Below, one piece after another: positions 46,044 to 54,700 of a stretch of DNA of 64,000 nucleotides (its first letter is position 1; each line of letters begins with the position of its first letter). The notes under the pieces were generated by a model. The model was not told the origin of the DNA, made no database searches, and saw only the letters and a program-made list of their open reading frames with translations. Both the position numbers and the translations under genes were made by a program. Origin of the DNA: Planctomycetales bacterium 71-10 (GTDB lineage Bacteria; Planctomycetota; Planctomycetia; Isosphaerales; Isosphaeraceae). Location of the stretch: NCBI GenBank assembly GCA_001898385.1, contig MKTT01000073.1:38469-102468 (forward strand). Reading direction: 5' to 3'.

Positions 46044-49000
46044 TCAGGGGCCGGCGATCGCCCGGGGCCGCAGCCCGTCGCGAAAGACGCCGGGGGTGAC
46101 GAGACGCGTATGATACCGCTCCCAGTCCGCCGGGTTCGCCCGGTAGACGGGGTCGTCCTCCAGCTCGCCCGGCGGCGCGTCGTACGCGGGGCTCGCGTGC
46201 GAGGGGAGCGGCAGGACCGTCTTCGAAAAGGCCGTGTTGTAGTCGCCGTCCTTGTTCCAGCCGTCGCCGATCAGCACGAAGTCCCGGCGTCGGCCGGGCG
46301 GCGGCGGGGCCGGCGCGGGGAACCGGAGCGCCAGCTCGTCCCCCGCGTTGACGATCATGTAGCGGTCGTCCACCCGCTCGATCAGCTCGCGCACGTCGCC
46401 GAACCGGGTGTAGAGGCCGATCAGGTCGTTCCACCGCTGGGCCGACCCCGTGAACCTATCATACCGCGGGACCTCCGGCGAGCTTTCGTCCGCCTGCGTC
46501 ATCTCCGAGTACCCCCGCGGCCGCAGGTCGGCCGTCGTCGGCGCCAGCCGCTTCGCCTCCAGCACGGACGGGTCGACCGGCCGGGCGAACGCGAGGGCGT
46601 CCCAGTAGATCTCCAGGTTCGTCCGGAGACGCAGCCTCCGCGGCGCCCCTTCCCGGAATACGCCGTCCAGGGGGACCAGGATCGTCTTGTCCTTGCCGGC
46701 CGGGAACCCCAGGTCGTCGCGGACGACATCCCAGCCCCCTTCGGACGTGGCGGCCTCCAGCGACAGCCCCCGCGGCGGCTCGTGGCTCCCCTGCCCCAGA
46801 GCGACGTTGATCGAGCTGTCCGTCGGGTGGATCCAGCCCTCGGCGACGAGCACGAGCGGCCCGTCCTTCGGGACGTCGTCGCCCGCCTCCACCTCGACCC
46901 AGTGGTCGCGCGTGACGCCCTGGTAGAAGCCGCGGCCGAAGCCGTCCAGCCGCTTGCCATCGCGGGCGCGGACGAGATCGGTCACGTCGCGCCCCTGGTC
47001 GTCGCGGGCCGAGGCGACCGGGACGGGTCGTGTCGTCGCGCGGACGCCCAGGTCCGGCGGCGTGCGGGCGAACCGCTCGTCGACGTAGATTTCGACGTCC
47101 TCGGGATGGTCGACGACCATCAGGGATATGTGGTCCCAGTAGTGGGTCTCCCACAGCTCGGCGGTGACGCGGACGTCGTACGCGCCGTCGCGGGGGGCGA
47201 GCTGGTCGCCCCGGATCTTGATCCGGTCCTCCGTCTGGCCCACGCCCGCGGTGTCCTGGGCGTTAATCCGCAGGCCCAGCGGCGACCGCCAGAGGAAGTC
47301 GGTGACGAACCGGACCTCCTTCCCGTCGAAGGCGTAGACGAACGGGCACGAGCCCTTCAACCGCTGCTCCGCGACGACGGCGCGATCGGCCTCGACGTCG
47401 AACTCGGCCTGCGACGTGCCGTTGGGCCAGACCACGCGGGCGACGTCGGATCGGTCGTGCGTCCCGAGCCCGAAGTGGACGACCGGCCCGGCGATCACCT
47501 GCGTCTGCACCAGCAGCCCGGCCCGGACCTGGATCTCCCCGCCGACGCCGAACGAGTTGATGCGGCCGTCGCCCACCGCCTTGGCGGCGCGGGGGCGGAT
47601 CGCCTGCCACGCGTAAGACTCGGCCCCGCGGTTCAGCCCCCGCGCGGGGCGACCGTCCGCGACGCCGACCAGGTCGAGCCGGCCGTCGCCGTCCAGGTCG
47701 GCCGCGGCGTTCGTGCGCAGCGCCGGGGCGTGATCGAGCGGGTCGTGCCGGCCGGCCGCGTCGTCGAGCCACAGGCGAGCGGCGCCGGCGTCGGACGCGA
47801 TCAGGTCGACGCCGCCGTTGTTGTCGAGGTCGGCGACGATCAGCCGGGCCTCGCCCGGCGCGGTCGCGTCCCCCTCGGGCCGGCGGGCGACCTCGCCCAG
47901 GTCCCAGGCGCGGCCGTCGTCGCGGTCGGAAAGGCGGTGGATCGCCGCGCGGTTCAGGAGGACGAGGTCCATCGCCCCGTCGGCGTTCAAATCGGCGATC
48001 GCCAGCGCGTCGACCGGGCCGAGGCCCTCCGGCGCCGGGCGGGCGCGGAAGCGGCCGGCGCGCTCGTCGTCGAAGACGTGGAGGACGCCCTCGGCGTCCA
48101 GCAGCGCGGCGTCGGGGTCGCCGTCGTGGTCGAAATCGGCCCAGGCGAAGTCGCGAAGGTTGACGACGGATTCGAACGGCTGGATCGGCTCGAACGCGCC
48201 GTCGCCGTTGTTGCGGAGGACCAGCGTCGGGCCCGCGCGAAGGCCCACGACGAAGTCGAGGTCGCCGTCCAGCTCGATATCGACGGCCCACACGCCGTAG
48301 GCGTCGGCGTCGCGGGCCTCGGGCGGGAGCTTGGCGGCCTCGGTGACGTCGACGAACGCCCCGCCTTCCTCTTGCCGCAGGATCCGCACGCCCCCCGCGC
48401 CGGCGAGGGCGAGGTCGATGCGGTAGTCGGAGTTCCAGTCGGCCGCGGCGACGCCGTGCGGCGACGGCGGCACGGCCGAGGCCCCGCCGGGGAACGGGGC
48501 GACGACGGGGCCGTCGGCCTTGCGCAGTTCGCGGCCGTCGGCGGCGAGGATCGTCGGCGCGCCGCCGTCGCCGTCGGGGAGCAGGAACGCGGCGTCGGCG
48601 TTCCCTTCGCCGACCGGCTCGACGGCGAACGTCAGCGCGCGGTCGGCCGGGGCCGGGGTCGCGGGCGGGTTCGGCAGGCTGAGGAAGACGTGGATCGGCT
48701 CGCCGACGGTCCCGGTGGGGAGCATCAGGGCGTCCAGGCTGCGGCGGAACTCCGGGACCGTCACCAGGGCGTTGCGGAGCATGAGGACGCGCGTCGTGGC
48801 GGCGCGGGGGTCGCCGTCGGCCGCGGCCTTCGCCAGCGCCTCGTACTGCTCGCGGATCCGCGAGGGCCACGCGGCCGACGGGCCGGCCAGGCTGCGCACG
48901 ACGTCGGCCAGGGCCTCGGCGTCGCCCAGCTTCGCCGCCATCCGGGCGCGGTCCAGCAGCGCCGCGAGGTTCTCCGGCGCGGCTTCCAGGACGGCGGCCA

Positions 49001-49505
49001 GCATGCGGAACGCCTCCACGTCGTCGTCGCCGCGACGCTCCAATTCCTGCACCAGCGCGTATCGCGAGCGGAGGTCCTTCGGGTCGTGCTCGACGGCCCG
49101 GTTCAGGTGCTCGACGGCCGCGTCGAAGTCGCCCCGACGCTGCTCCAGCAGGGCGAGCAGGCGGTCGACCGCGCCGCTCCCCGGGGCGAGCGCATGCGCC
49201 CGCTCCAGCGAGGCCGACGCGGCGTCGAAGTCGCCCAGGCGGATCTGAGCCAGGGCCAGGTTCGCCCACGCGGACGGCTCCTCCGGCGCGACCTCCACGG
49301 CCCGCGTCAGGGCGTCGCGCGCGATCGCCGTGGCGTCGGTGTCCAGCGCCGCGACTCCGGTCGAGAAGGCCGAGACCGCGTCCTCGTAGCGGGGCGATCC
49401 CGGGGCCATGTCGGCACCGCGACGCGAGAGCAGCCAGGCCGCGACGCCCGCCGCGACGGCCAGCGCGACCGCGCCCGCGACGATCCAGCTCCGTCGCCCG
49501 GTCAC
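46044..49505 (-). CDS. Large TPR + FG-GAP + ASPIC/UnbV protein
   Basis: 1153 residues with a GTG start that overlaps the stop of the ABC ATPase gene (GTGA). A membrane anchor (WIVAGAVALAVAAGVAAWLL) is followed by four or five TPR units (AWANLALAQIRLGDFDAASA, AVEHLNRAVEHDPKDLRSRY), then FG-GAP repeats (ADFDHDGDPDAALL, ADLNADGAMDLVLL, ADLDGDGRLDLVGV) and an UnbV-type domain ending in HFGLGTHDRSDVARVVWPNG. About 370 further C-terminal residues are unassigned, with WETHYWDHISLMVVDHPEDV and an EIYWDALAFARP segment. Coupling to an importer implies cooperation in binding or processing its substrate. Confidence 0.85.
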   Translation of the reverse strand: MTGRRSWIVAGAVALAVAAGVAAWLLSRRGADMAPGSPRYEDAVSAFSTGVAALDTDATAIARDALTRAVEVAPEEPSAWANLALAQIRLGDFDAASASLERAHALAPGSGAVDRLLALLEQRRGDFDAAVEHLNRAVEHDPKDLRSRYALVQELERRGDDDVEAFRMLAAVLEAAPENLAALLDRARMAAKLGDAEALADVVRSLAGPSAAWPSRIREQYEALAKAAADGDPRAATTRVLMLRNALVTVPEFRRSLDALMLPTGTVGEPIHVFLSLPNPPATPAPADRALTFAVEPVGEGNADAAFLLPDGDGGAPTILAADGRELRKADGPVVAPFPGGASAVPPSPHGVAAADWNSDYRIDLALAGAGGVRILRQEEGGAFVDVTEAAKLPPEARDADAYGVWAVDIELDGDLDFVVGLRAGPTLVLRNNGDGAFEPIQPFESVVNLRDFAWADFDHDGDPDAALLDAEGVLHVFDDERAGRFRARPAPEGLGPVDALAIADLNADGAMDLVLLNRAAIHRLSDRDDGRAWDLGEVARRPEGDATAPGEARLIVADLDNNGGVDLIASDAGAARLWLDDAAGRHDPLDHAPALRTNAAADLDGDGRLDLVGVADGRPARGLNRGAESYAWQAIRPRAAKAVGDGRINSFGVGGEIQVRAGLLVQTQVIAGPVVHFGLGTHDRSDVARVVWPNGTSQAEFDVEADRAVVAEQRLKGSCPFVYAFDGKEVRFVTDFLWRSPLGLRINAQDTAGVGQTEDRIKIRGDQLAPRDGAYDVRVTAELWETHYWDHISLMVVDHPEDVEIYVDERFARTPPDLGVRATTRPVPVASARDDQGRDVTDLVRARDGKRLDGFGRGFYQGVTRDHWVEVEAGDDVPKDGPLVLVAEGWIHPTDSSINVALGQGSHEPPRGLSLEAATSEGGWDVVRDDLGFPAGKDKTILVPLDGVFREGAPRRLRLRTNLEIYWDALAFARPVDPSVLEAKRLAPTTADLRPRGYSEMTQADESSPEVPRYDRFTGSAQRWNDLIGLYTRFGDVRELIERVDDRYMIVNAGDELALRFPAPAPPPPGRRRDFVLIGDGWNKDGDYNTAFSKTVLPLPSHASPAYDAPPGELEDDPVYRANPADWERYHTRLVTPGVFRDGLRPRAIAGP

Positions 49506-50314
49506 GACGCCACCCCCTCGGCCTCGGCGGGCTCGTCGCCCGCGAAGTGCAGCATCTCCAGGATCTCCGCGCGCAGCTCAAGGAACCGGGGGTCGTTCCG
49601 GTGCCGGGGCCGCTCCAGCGTCACGTCCATCACGCGCTCGATCCGGCCGGGCCGGGGGGTCATCACGACGATCCGGTCGCACATGTAGAGGGCCTCGTCG
49701 ATGTCGTGCGTCACCAGCACCGTCGTCGTCCTGCGGGCCCGCCAGATGCGGACGACCTCGTCCTGCATCCGCATGCGGGTGAACTGGTCGAGCGCGCCCA
49801 GGGGCTCGTCCAGGAGCAGCACCTTGGGGTGGTTGATGAGGGCCCTCGCCAGCGCCGCGCGCTGGGCCATGCCGCCGGAGAGCTGGTGCGGGTAGCTGTC
49901 GGCGAAGGGCTCCAGGCCCGTCAGCCGCAGGTATTCGTCGACCTCGCCGCGGTGGCTCCGCAGCACGCCCCGGGCCGCCGGGCCCGTCTCGATGTTGCGC
50001 CTCACGGTCTTCCAGGGGAAGAGGCTGGGGTCCTGGAACATCAGCCCGCGCTCGGCGCCGGGGCCGTCGATCGGCTGCGAGCCGACCCGCAGCGAGCCCG
50101 ACGTCGGCCGGTCCAGCCCGGCGATCATCCGCAGCAGGGTCGACTTCCCGCAGCCGCTCGGCCCGATCAGCGCGATCATCTCCCCCTCGGCCACGTCGAG
50201 CGTCAGGCGGTCGAGCGCGACGACCTCCGCCCCGTCGGCCCGGCGGAACGTCTTGCAGACCTCGCGGAGGTGGAGCGACGACGGCTCGGTCGCCGCCTCG
50301 ATGCCGGCCGTCAC
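49502..50314 (-). CDS. ABC transporter ATPase, nitrate/sulfonate/taurine-type
   Basis: 270 residues from GTG 50314, overlapping the permease stop (GTGA). Walker A GPSGCGKST, Q-loop MFQDPSLFPWKTV, signature LSGGMAQRAAL and Walker B VLLLDEPLGALD are all intact, with the H-loop in VTHDIDEALYMC. This is the SsuB/TauB/NrtD class. It energises the permease encoded just upstream. Confidence 0.95.
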   Translation of the reverse strand: MTAGIEAATEPSSLHLREVCKTFRRADGAEVVALDRLTLDVAEGEMIALIGPSGCGKSTLLRMIAGLDRPTSGSLRVGSQPIDGPGAERGLMFQDPSLFPWKTVRRNIETGPAARGVLRSHRGEVDEYLRLTGLEPFADSYPHQLSGGMAQRAALARALINHPKVLLLDEPLGALDQFTRMRMQDEVVRIWRARRTTTVLVTHDIDEALYMCDRIVVMTPRPGRIERVMDVTLERPRHRNDPRFLELRAEILEMLHFAGDEPAEAEGVAS

Positions 50315-51339
50315 CACCGGATCACCCCCTTCTGCCACACCAGCGCCCGGTCGCGGGCCTTGAACAGCAGCGTCATCAGTCCGGAGAAGAACAGCGACAT
50401 GATCGCCAGCGCCGCGTAGACGTGGGCGTATTCCAGGTAGCCCTGCTTCCACTTCAGATACCACCCCAGCCCCGACGAGACGCCCAGGGTCTCGGCCACG
50501 ATCAGCGTGAGGAACGCCGCCCCCAGGCCCATGAACAGGCCCAGGAACACGCTCGGCAGCGCCGCCGGGACCGCCACGCGGAAGATCAGGTGCGCCCGCC
50601 CGGCGCCCAGGGTCCGCGCCACGTCCAGGTAGGCGGCCGGCACGTCGGCCACGCCGGAGCTGGTCAGCATCGTGACCGGGAACCAGACCGCCAGCCCGAT
50701 CAGCGCGACGCCCGAGATGAAGGCGTTCGGGAACATCACCATCGCCAGCGGGACGTAGGCCGTCGCCGGGATGGGGCCGATCACCTTCAGCAGCGGCATC
50801 CCCCAGTAGCGGGCGGACTTCGACCAGCCGATCAGCACGCCGCACGCCAGCCCGGCCGCCGCGCCGGCCGCGTAGCCGCACGCCAGCAGCCGCAGCGAGT
50901 GGTACGCGCTGAGGGCCAGGGCCTCGCGATCCTCCCACATCGCCCCCAGCACGCGATCCGGCCCAGGGAAGTACGGCAGCGGCAGCCAGGCCAGCTTGAG
51001 CGTGAGGAGGTCCCACGCGACGAGGGTCAGGACGATGCCCGCCGCCAGGGGGCTGCGATGGCGGGCCCACGCCCCCGGCCTCCCCGACGTCCTCCCCAGG
51101 GCGGCCATGGCCAGCGAGCCCGCCAGCATCGCCGCCAGCAGGCCGGTGAAGGGCCGCAGCGCCGCCGACGGCTGCCGATCCGGCAGGGCCAGGTGGAGGG
51201 CCAGGCCCAGGGCCGCCGCGCCGGCCGGCGCGAGCGCCCAGGCCGGCGACGAGAGCCCGCGCCGCCGCTCGGCCGCGCCGCGATCGGCGCGGCCAGGCGA
51301 GATCGCCTTGGTTTCCGCGAGTTGAGTCGCCAACGTCAT
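50311..51339 (-). CDS. ABC transporter permease, nitrate/sulfonate/taurine-type
   Basis: 342 residues from ATG 51339 (AAGGAG upstream). After an ~80-residue N-terminal part with two extra hydrophobic helices comes the BPD-type permease domain (SAYHSLRLLACGYAAGAAAG, PLLKVIGPIPATAYVPLAMV). The EAA-like loop for ATPase contact is in YLDVARTLGAGRAHLIFRVA. It is translationally coupled to the ATPase gene and 11 bp after the binding-protein gene. Confidence 0.93.
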   Translation of the reverse strand: MTLATQLAETKAISPGRADRGAAERRRGLSSPAWALAPAGAAALGLALHLALPDRQPSAALRPFTGLLAAMLAGSLAMAALGRTSGRPGAWARHRSPLAAGIVLTLVAWDLLTLKLAWLPLPYFPGPDRVLGAMWEDREALALSAYHSLRLLACGYAAGAAAGLACGVLIGWSKSARYWGMPLLKVIGPIPATAYVPLAMVMFPNAFISGVALIGLAVWFPVTMLTSSGVADVPAAYLDVARTLGAGRAHLIFRVAVPAALPSVFLGLFMGLGAAFLTLIVAETLGVSSGLGWYLKWKQGYLEYAHVYAALAIMSLFFSGLMTLLFKARDRALVWQKGVIRW

Positions 51340-51350
51340 CGGGCTCCTTT

Positions 51351-52541
51351 TCAACGGCCGCAGAGGTCGGAATCGGCGGGCATGTCGCACCCCAGGCAGC
51401 AGAGCGCGTGCAGGTCCTTCTCGCGGCCGACCAGCTCCGCCAGCCGGGCGTCGTCCAGCGCCGGGGCACGGCCGCCGCCGGCGACCTGCTCGACCTTCAG
51501 GCCCTTGATCCACCCGTCGTCCACGCCCTCCAGGTCGATCCAGGCCCGCTTGGCCAGCTCGGCCGGGTCGGTGCTCGGGTTGAGCAGGCCGGCCGTCTTC
51601 ATCTCCTTCGCCGCCAGGCCGATGCTGTCTCGGCACCCGGCGACCCCCGGCATGAACTTCAGCTTGCCCAGCGCGTGGGCGTTCAGCTCGGCCGACGACG
51701 CGACGTACTTCTTCTCCACGGCCATGTCGGCCGCGGCCTTCGGGTTGGTCTCGACCCACAGGGCGCCCTTCAGCAGGGCCCGCGTGACCTTCGCGGCCTT
51801 CGCCGGGTCGCTCGCGGCCAGCTTGCCGCTGACCACCGTGGCGCAGCAGTATTCGTCGCGGTACGGCTCGTCGACCGCCTGGTCGGCGACCGTCCGCACC
51901 TTCGCCTGGGCCGTGAGGATCGACCCCATCGGCTCCGAATTGGCCACGGCGTCGACCTGGCCCTTCTCCAGGGCGATCTTCATGATCTCGGGGGCGACGA
52001 CGACCCAATTGACGTCCTTCTGCGGGTCCAGCCCCTGCGCCGCCAGGGCGCGGCTGGTGAAGAGGAACGGCGGGCTCCCCATGTTCGGGATGCCGATCGT
52101 CTTCCCCTTCAGGTCGGCCAGCGACTTCACCGGCGAACCCTCCGGGACCTGGGTGCGGAGGCAACCCGAGTGGACGCCGCCGGTGATCTTGACGTCCAGG
52201 CCCTGCTCGATCGGCTTGAGCAGATACATGATGAGCGTGTAGTTCGCGTCGAACTTGCCCAGGCCCAGGCCGTCGCGCAGGCCGTCCCAGTCGGTCTTCA
52301 CGAACTCGACGTCCAGGCCCTCTTCCTTGAAGAAGCCTTGCTCCTGGGCGACGAACATCGCCGCCTCGCACGTCAGGCCGAGGTACGCCAGCTTCACCTT
52401 CGCGGGCCCGGCCGAGGCCGCGGCCGAGCCGACGTCCGCCGTCGCCGCGGGCTGCGGCTCGCCGCCGCATCCGGCCGCGAGCAGGGCGAGCCCGGCCGCC
52501 GCGAGGCCGGCCAGGGCCAGGGGCCGATTCCGGTTGTCCAT
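51351..52541 (-). CDS. ABC substrate-binding lipoprotein (NMT1/SsuA-like) with Cys-rich tail
   Basis: 396 residues; GGAGGAA precedes the ATG, and the signal ends in a lipobox (LALLAAGCGGEP). The periplasmic-binding fold is evident (KLAYLGLTCEAAMFVAQEQG, FFKEEGLDVEFVKTDWDGL, LADLKGKTIGIPNMGSP). A double cysteine occurs inside it (YRDEYCCATVVSGKL), as in several NMT1-type proteins, and the C-terminus ends with ALCCLGC and a last Cys (DSDLCGR). The Cys cluster suggests metal or redox chemistry; the ligand is unknown. It is first in the importer-UnbV-UnbU run. Confidence 0.9.
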   Translation of the reverse strand: MDNRNRPLALAGLAAAGLALLAAGCGGEPQPAATADVGSAAASAGPAKVKLAYLGLTCEAAMFVAQEQGFFKEEGLDVEFVKTDWDGLRDGLGLGKFDANYTLIMYLLKPIEQGLDVKITGGVHSGCLRTQVPEGSPVKSLADLKGKTIGIPNMGSPPFLFTSRALAAQGLDPQKDVNWVVVAPEIMKIALEKGQVDAVANSEPMGSILTAQAKVRTVADQAVDEPYRDEYCCATVVSGKLAASDPAKAAKVTRALLKGALWVETNPKAAADMAVEKKYVASSAELNAHALGKLKFMPGVAGCRDSIGLAAKEMKTAGLLNPSTDPAELAKRAWIDLEGVDDGWIKGLKVEQVAGGGRAPALDDARLAELVGREKDLHALCCLGCDMPADSDLCGR

Positions 52542-52610
52542 CGTCGCTTCCTCCGGGGAAAAGGCGGTCGAGGTCGCCGGCCGCGGGCCGTTCCCGCGCC
52601 CGGCGCCGCG

Positions 52611-53003
52611 TCACTTGGTCAGGATCTTCTTCTGATTGGCCAGGATCTCGCGCTGATTGGAGAGGATCTCCCTCAGCTCGGCGGCCAACCCCGACTGATT
52701 CTCCAGGATCCGGTCCTGGTTCGTCTGGATCGTCACCTGGTTGGCGGCGATCCTGTCCAGCTTCTCCTGGTTGTGCTCGATGGTCTCCTGGTTGGCCAGG
52801 ATCGTCGCCTGGTTGGCCGCGATCCGGTCCAGCTTCTTCTGATTGTGCTGGATGGCGTCCTGGTTGGCCAGGATGGCCGCCTGGTTGGCGGCGATCTTGT
52901 CCAGCTTCGCCTGGTTCTTCTCGATGGTCTCCTGATTGGCCAGGATGGTCGCCTGGTTGCCGAGGATGGATTCCTGGTTGCTGATCACTTCATTTTCGGC
53001 CAT
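52611..53003 (-). CDS. Small repeat protein built of Asn-Gln-anchored units
   Basis: 130 residues with no signal peptide or membrane segment. Almost the whole protein is the pattern NQ-x5-NQ-x5-NQ-x8, a 24-residue unit repeated three times and then decaying (units begin NQATILA, NQAAILA, NQATILA). Isoleucine/leucine spacing predicts a helical, probably coiled-coil, oligomer with Asn/Gln at regular surface or core positions. The DNA also repeats with a 72-bp period. AGGAG lies ~11 bp before the ATG. I do not recognise the family. It stands 70 bp upstream of the substrate-binding protein gene and could be in its operon. Confidence 0.8.
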   Translation of the reverse strand: MAENEVISNQESILGNQATILANQETIEKNQAKLDKIAANQAAILANQDAIQHNQKKLDRIAANQATILANQETIEHNQEKLDRIAANQVTIQTNQDRILENQSGLAAELREILSNQREILANQKKILTK

Positions 53004-53085
53004 GGCTGCGCATCTCCTGCGACACGGAAGCTGGAGTCGCGGACGACGACGTCCGACGCCCTCCCGCCCGGGGCCCGGCCTCGGG

Positions 53086-54459
53086 TCAGGGGCCCGGCGG
53101 GGCCGCGGGCGGGATGGGTCGGGGCGAGCCCCGCAGGAACAGGCCGGCGGCCGGGACGCCCAGCGCCACGATCCCCAGGCCGACGCCCGACCGGATCGGG
53201 TCCGAGGCGACCTGCATCGCGACGATCGCGACCGCCGGGACGATGAACCCCAGGGGCGTGAAGGGATGGCCGGGAGCCCGACCCGCCCCGGGCGTCGCGG
53301 GGGTGATGTAGACCACCGCCGCGGTCAGCGCGAGGAAGGCGATCGTCACGGCCATGAAATACGACAGGATCTGATCGAACGAGCCGGTCGCCGCCAGGGC
53401 CGAGGCCGCGACCGCCTGGATCGCCACCGCGCGGGCCGGCGTCCCCAGCCGCGGGTGGACCGCCGCCAGCCACGCCGGGAAGAGGCCGTCGCGGGCCATC
53501 GCGTAATAGACCCGCGGCGCGGCCATCAGCAGGCCCACCAGGCTCCCCATCACCGACACGATCACGACGGCCGCGAAGACCCGTCCCCCCGCCGCGCCGA
53601 ACATCGCCTCCCCCGCCTGCGCCGCGAAGCCCCGGCCCGAGTCCACGCCCGACAGCGGGACGAGATACCAGAACGCGGCGCTCACGACCATGTACGCCAG
53701 CGTGACCAGCCCCACCCCCAGGATCAGCGCGCGGGGGAGGGTGCGCCCGGGGTCGCGGGCCTCGCCCGCCAGCTTGCTCACGTCCCACCAGCCGGCCAGC
53801 GAGAAGAACGCCGCGAGCAGCCCCCCGACCATCGCCGAGGCCAGCGGCGGGGCGTCGGCGGGCCGTTCGACGAACGGCCGGAAGTGCGACCACGAGCCGG
53901 TGCCCATCCCGAACCCCCACGCCGCGATCGCCGCCAGCAGGCCCAGCTTCAGGGCCGTGAGCCCCTGGAGGATCCCCGCCCCGGCCCTCAGCCCGACGAC
54001 GTTCGCCCCCGCCGCCAGCAGGATCGCGCCGATCGCCGTCAGCTTCATCCCCAGGGCCGACATCGGGACCAGCGACGCCGCGTACGTCGCCAGGCCCGTC
54101 GCCATCGCCGCCGTGATGCCGGGGTCGGTGACGAGCAGCGACATCCAGCCGTACTGGAACGCGACTCGGGGTCCGAACGCCCGCCGCAGGTAGACGTAGG
54201 CACCGCCGTCCTCCGGGTGCCGCGCCGCCAGCGCCCCGAAACAGAGGGCCCCGCAGATGGAGACCAGCCCCGCCGCCCCCCACGCCGCGAACAGCCAGAA
54301 CGGCGACGCCAGCGACCGGGCCATCTCCGACGGCGTCAGGAAGATCCCGATCCCCACCACCTCCCCCACCACGACCGCCGTCGCCGCGGCCAGCCCGAGC
54401 CGTCGCGGCAGCGCGGCCGGGGGCGCGAGGGTCTCGGATGGTCGAAGTTCGGTCGGCAT
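53086..54459 (-). CDS. Amino acid permease (APC superfamily)
   Basis: 457 residues, ~12 membrane helices. The first helix with VVVGEVVGIGIFLTPSEMAR is the APC signature that binds the amino-acid backbone, and PEDGGAYVYLRRAFGPRVAF follows. It should bring in, or exchange, amino acids or related amines by ion-coupled transport. The substrate cannot be inferred. The gene lies upstream of the NQ-repeat gene on the same strand with an 82-bp gap. Confidence 0.92.
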   Translation of the reverse strand: MPTELRPSETLAPPAALPRRLGLAAATAVVVGEVVGIGIFLTPSEMARSLASPFWLFAAWGAAGLVSICGALCFGALAARHPEDGGAYVYLRRAFGPRVAFQYGWMSLLVTDPGITAAMATGLATYAASLVPMSALGMKLTAIGAILLAAGANVVGLRAGAGILQGLTALKLGLLAAIAAWGFGMGTGSWSHFRPFVERPADAPPLASAMVGGLLAAFFSLAGWWDVSKLAGEARDPGRTLPRALILGVGLVTLAYMVVSAAFWYLVPLSGVDSGRGFAAQAGEAMFGAAGGRVFAAVVIVSVMGSLVGLLMAAPRVYYAMARDGLFPAWLAAVHPRLGTPARAVAIQAVAASALAATGSFDQILSYFMAVTIAFLALTAAVVYITPATPGAGRAPGHPFTPLGFIVPAVAIVAMQVASDPIRSGVGLGIVALGVPAAGLFLRGSPRPIPPAAPPGP

Positions 54460-54529
54460 GGGGTTTCTCAGATCCCTTCACATGAGCTGAAACATGGGAG
54501 TGGGAGAAGGTGCCGCGGAGGGCGATACC

Positions 54530-54604
54530 GTTCGGCGCTCAGGTTGCAAACCGGAGCGGCGAAGCCGCGTCCGACGTCCCCCTCTCCCGCCGGGAGAGGG
54601 GACG
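54530..54604 (+). repeat. 75-bp interspersed repeat, family B, forward copy
   Basis: Begins gttcggcgctcaggttgcaa, includes the GCGGC-GAA-GCCGC hairpin and ends with the CCCTCTCCC/GGGAGAGGG palindrome. It is almost identical to the reverse complement of 56249-56322. A further partial repeat of the ccttctccc...gggagaagg kind follows at ~54653-54681. Confidence 0.85.
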
Positions 54605-54700
54605 ATCCCGGCACCCTCAATTGCTTGCGCCGAGCATTATGGCCCTGCGGCTCGCCTTCTCCCTCAAGGGGAGAAGGCGGGAGGATGACGAGTCCGGCGT

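Noticed and set aside
44188..49505. Possible enediyne biosynthetic cluster because of UnbV/UnbU-type genes
   Set aside because: There is no enediyne polyketide synthase or thioesterase in the window, and UnbV-type proteins are widespread in planctomycetes.
52640..52990. Regular ~72-bp DNA repeats that could suggest a CRISPR or tandem satellite
   Set aside because: The repeats are in frame, have no spacers, and encode the NQ-repeat protein with its own start and ribosome site.
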